Source: Cerrena zonata (taxonomy: Eukaryota; Basidiomycota; Agaricomycetes; Polyporales; Cerrenaceae). Taken from it: a DNA stretch of 64,000 nt. Location: the NCBI GenBank assembly GCA_038087015.1, contig JASBNA010000004.1, forward strand, positions 1,922,001 through 1,986,000, in the 5' to 3' direction. The position numbers and the translations under genes were made by a program. Shown in pieces: positions 62,983 to 64,000 of this stretch; within the stretch, counting starts at the first letter, position 1, and each line of letters starts with the position of its first letter. Under the pieces are notes generated by a model. That model saw only the letters and a program-made list of their open reading frames with translations, did not search any database and was not told the origin of the DNA.

Positions 62983-64000
62983 TCAACAATGGGTCCTGGG
63001 CGCGAATGGGAACTTCATTTGTCCGTTAGCGTTGTAGATCCCGTAGCCAGGCTCTTGATTGTCAGAATATATATGCGCGAACCAACCCACGCCTCCGCCG
63101 ACAACGGACTTCAAATCTTGGCAGTGCTGATCGAGGAGAACATAGTATTCCTATCAGATCACGGCCCATCAATAAAGATGCGACAGAGGAAATTACAGGC
63201 ACTTACATGCTCATTTGGTATATCAGCAACAGCTAAGGGACTGTTCGGTTGTACACTTGGGGAAGTGACAGACGGCCAGCCATTCTGGTTAGGATGACTT
63301 GTTAGCGTCGCATTAAACAAGTCGCGGCTGCCCAAGGTACCGACCTCGTCAAAGTACATTTTCTTGCCGTCTCCATGATCAATGAACCATTGCAAATCTC
63401 GTTGGACTAGGGGCCAAGCTTGGTCCGCTACAGGTGGATACATCTCAATCACCGAATCGCGGGAGGAGGGCTACGCAGACTGCGCTTACCAGTGCTCGCG
63501 TCTTGGGCGAAGAATGGCAGCATATGAATATTGATTGAGTCAATAGCATCTAGTACATCTTGAGCTCCGCCGCGCTCTTGGTACCCGAATGCTAGCTCGC
63601 TGACAGTCACTGGAATATGCAAGCTCGACAAGTTTGCTTTGGCTAAGAGGACTTGTTCCGCGAGTTGGTCATGGGGAAGCACTCCATCGAAAAGGGGCTC
63701 TGAGCCGAATTGGAGGACTCTTGTGACAAACTTGGCCCTTGGATTGGCATGTAACGCAGCCAGGAGTGTATCCCGTCTGCCAATCCATATGTCATCCAAG
63801 TTAAAGCCGAACTGAGCCACGTTAGTCACAATTTCAAAATCCTCTGGAATGCAGATTCTCACCCAAATTAACGCGTGTACGCCCAGTGTGTTAGCCCATG
63901 CAGCATCTACTATATCGTCGCTGACATCAAGCCTCCGGTTAGCAGTTCTCCAAAGTAATTCGTAAATCACTGCACACATACTAAAATCCTTCGCGATCAC
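62983..64000 (-). CDS. glycoside hydrolase family 17 beta-1,3-glucanase-type protein (5' part outside window)
   Basis: Cell-wall endo-beta-1,3-glucanase or transglycosylase-like enzyme of the GH17 family; the N-terminal part and signal peptide lie beyond base 64000. Visible exons from the 3' end: 62983-63150, 63207-63284, 63345-63427, 63490-63811, an exon starting (reading leftwards) upstream of and ending at 63863, and probably one more at the edge. The catalytic acid Glu is in VLQFGSEPLFDG and the nucleophile Glu in YFDENGWPSV. The latter is created by removing a stop-free 60-nt intron (63285-63344). Other family blocks: IPVTVSELAFGYQERGGAQ, NIHMLPFFAQDAST, HIYSDNQEPGYGIYN. The C-terminus FPFAPRTHC is intact. 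Both catalytic residues are present, so activity is likely. Confidence 0.88.

Overview
The window is nuclear DNA of a filamentous basidiomycete, most likely an Agaricomycete. Genes carry many introns of about 50-75 nt with GT-AG ends and CTAAC/CTGAC-like branch sites. tRNA genes have eukaryotic A/B boxes. The gene content is typical of mushroom-forming fungi: chitin-binding plus DM9 protein, GH17 wall glucanase, secreted Ser/Thr-rich wall-type protein, BTB/POZ proteins, P450, and multidrug-type ABCC transporters. I rebuilt the exon structures by eye from splice sites, codon phase and family motifs. Where I give an amino-acid length without 'about', the exon phases close exactly.

Layout. 0.3-8.8 kb is gene-dense: a CBM5/12-DM9 protein (-), a 1,422-aa membrane-anchored protein of unknown function (+), a palmitoyl-protein thioesterase (-) and a tRNA-Ala(AGC). 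8.8-27.5 kb is gene-poor; its only well-supported gene is a 512-aa conserved protein at 17.4-19.1 kb (+), set in a region where the + strand turns from purine-rich (about 14-17.1 kb) to pyrimidine-rich (17.2-20.9 kb). 27.5-44 kb is a xenobiotic/secondary-metabolite-like block: one cytochrome P450 (514 aa) followed by two tandem, same-strand paralogous ABCC (MRP-type) exporters. 44-53 kb has two BTB/POZ paralogues in opposite orientation, enclosing ribosomal protein uS7 (RPS5, -), a divergent 633-aa coiled-coil protein (+), tRNA-Ala(AGC) and tRNA-Ile(AAT). 53-64 kb has an aldo/keto reductase (-), a small conserved unknown protein (+), a secreted cysteine-rich, probably GPI-anchored protein (+), and a convergent GH17 glucanase (-) that runs off the right edge.

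How genes may work together. The P450 and two ABCC pumps are consistent with oxidation plus efflux of toxic or endogenous small molecules. No biosynthetic backbone gene (PKS, NRPS or terpene synthase) is seen, so a metabolite cluster is not shown. The GPI-type protein and GH17 enzyme at the right end both point to the cell wall, as does the chitin-binding DM9 protein at the left end.

The most unusual signal is gene architecture. Tiny exons are needed to keep conserved motifs in frame: 10 nt in the DM9 gene; 14 nt and 8 nt in the P450; and 5 nt plus a possible 1-nt exon in the aldo/keto reductase. Several GC-AG introns are also needed. Most single-frame ORFs in the spacers are not genes.
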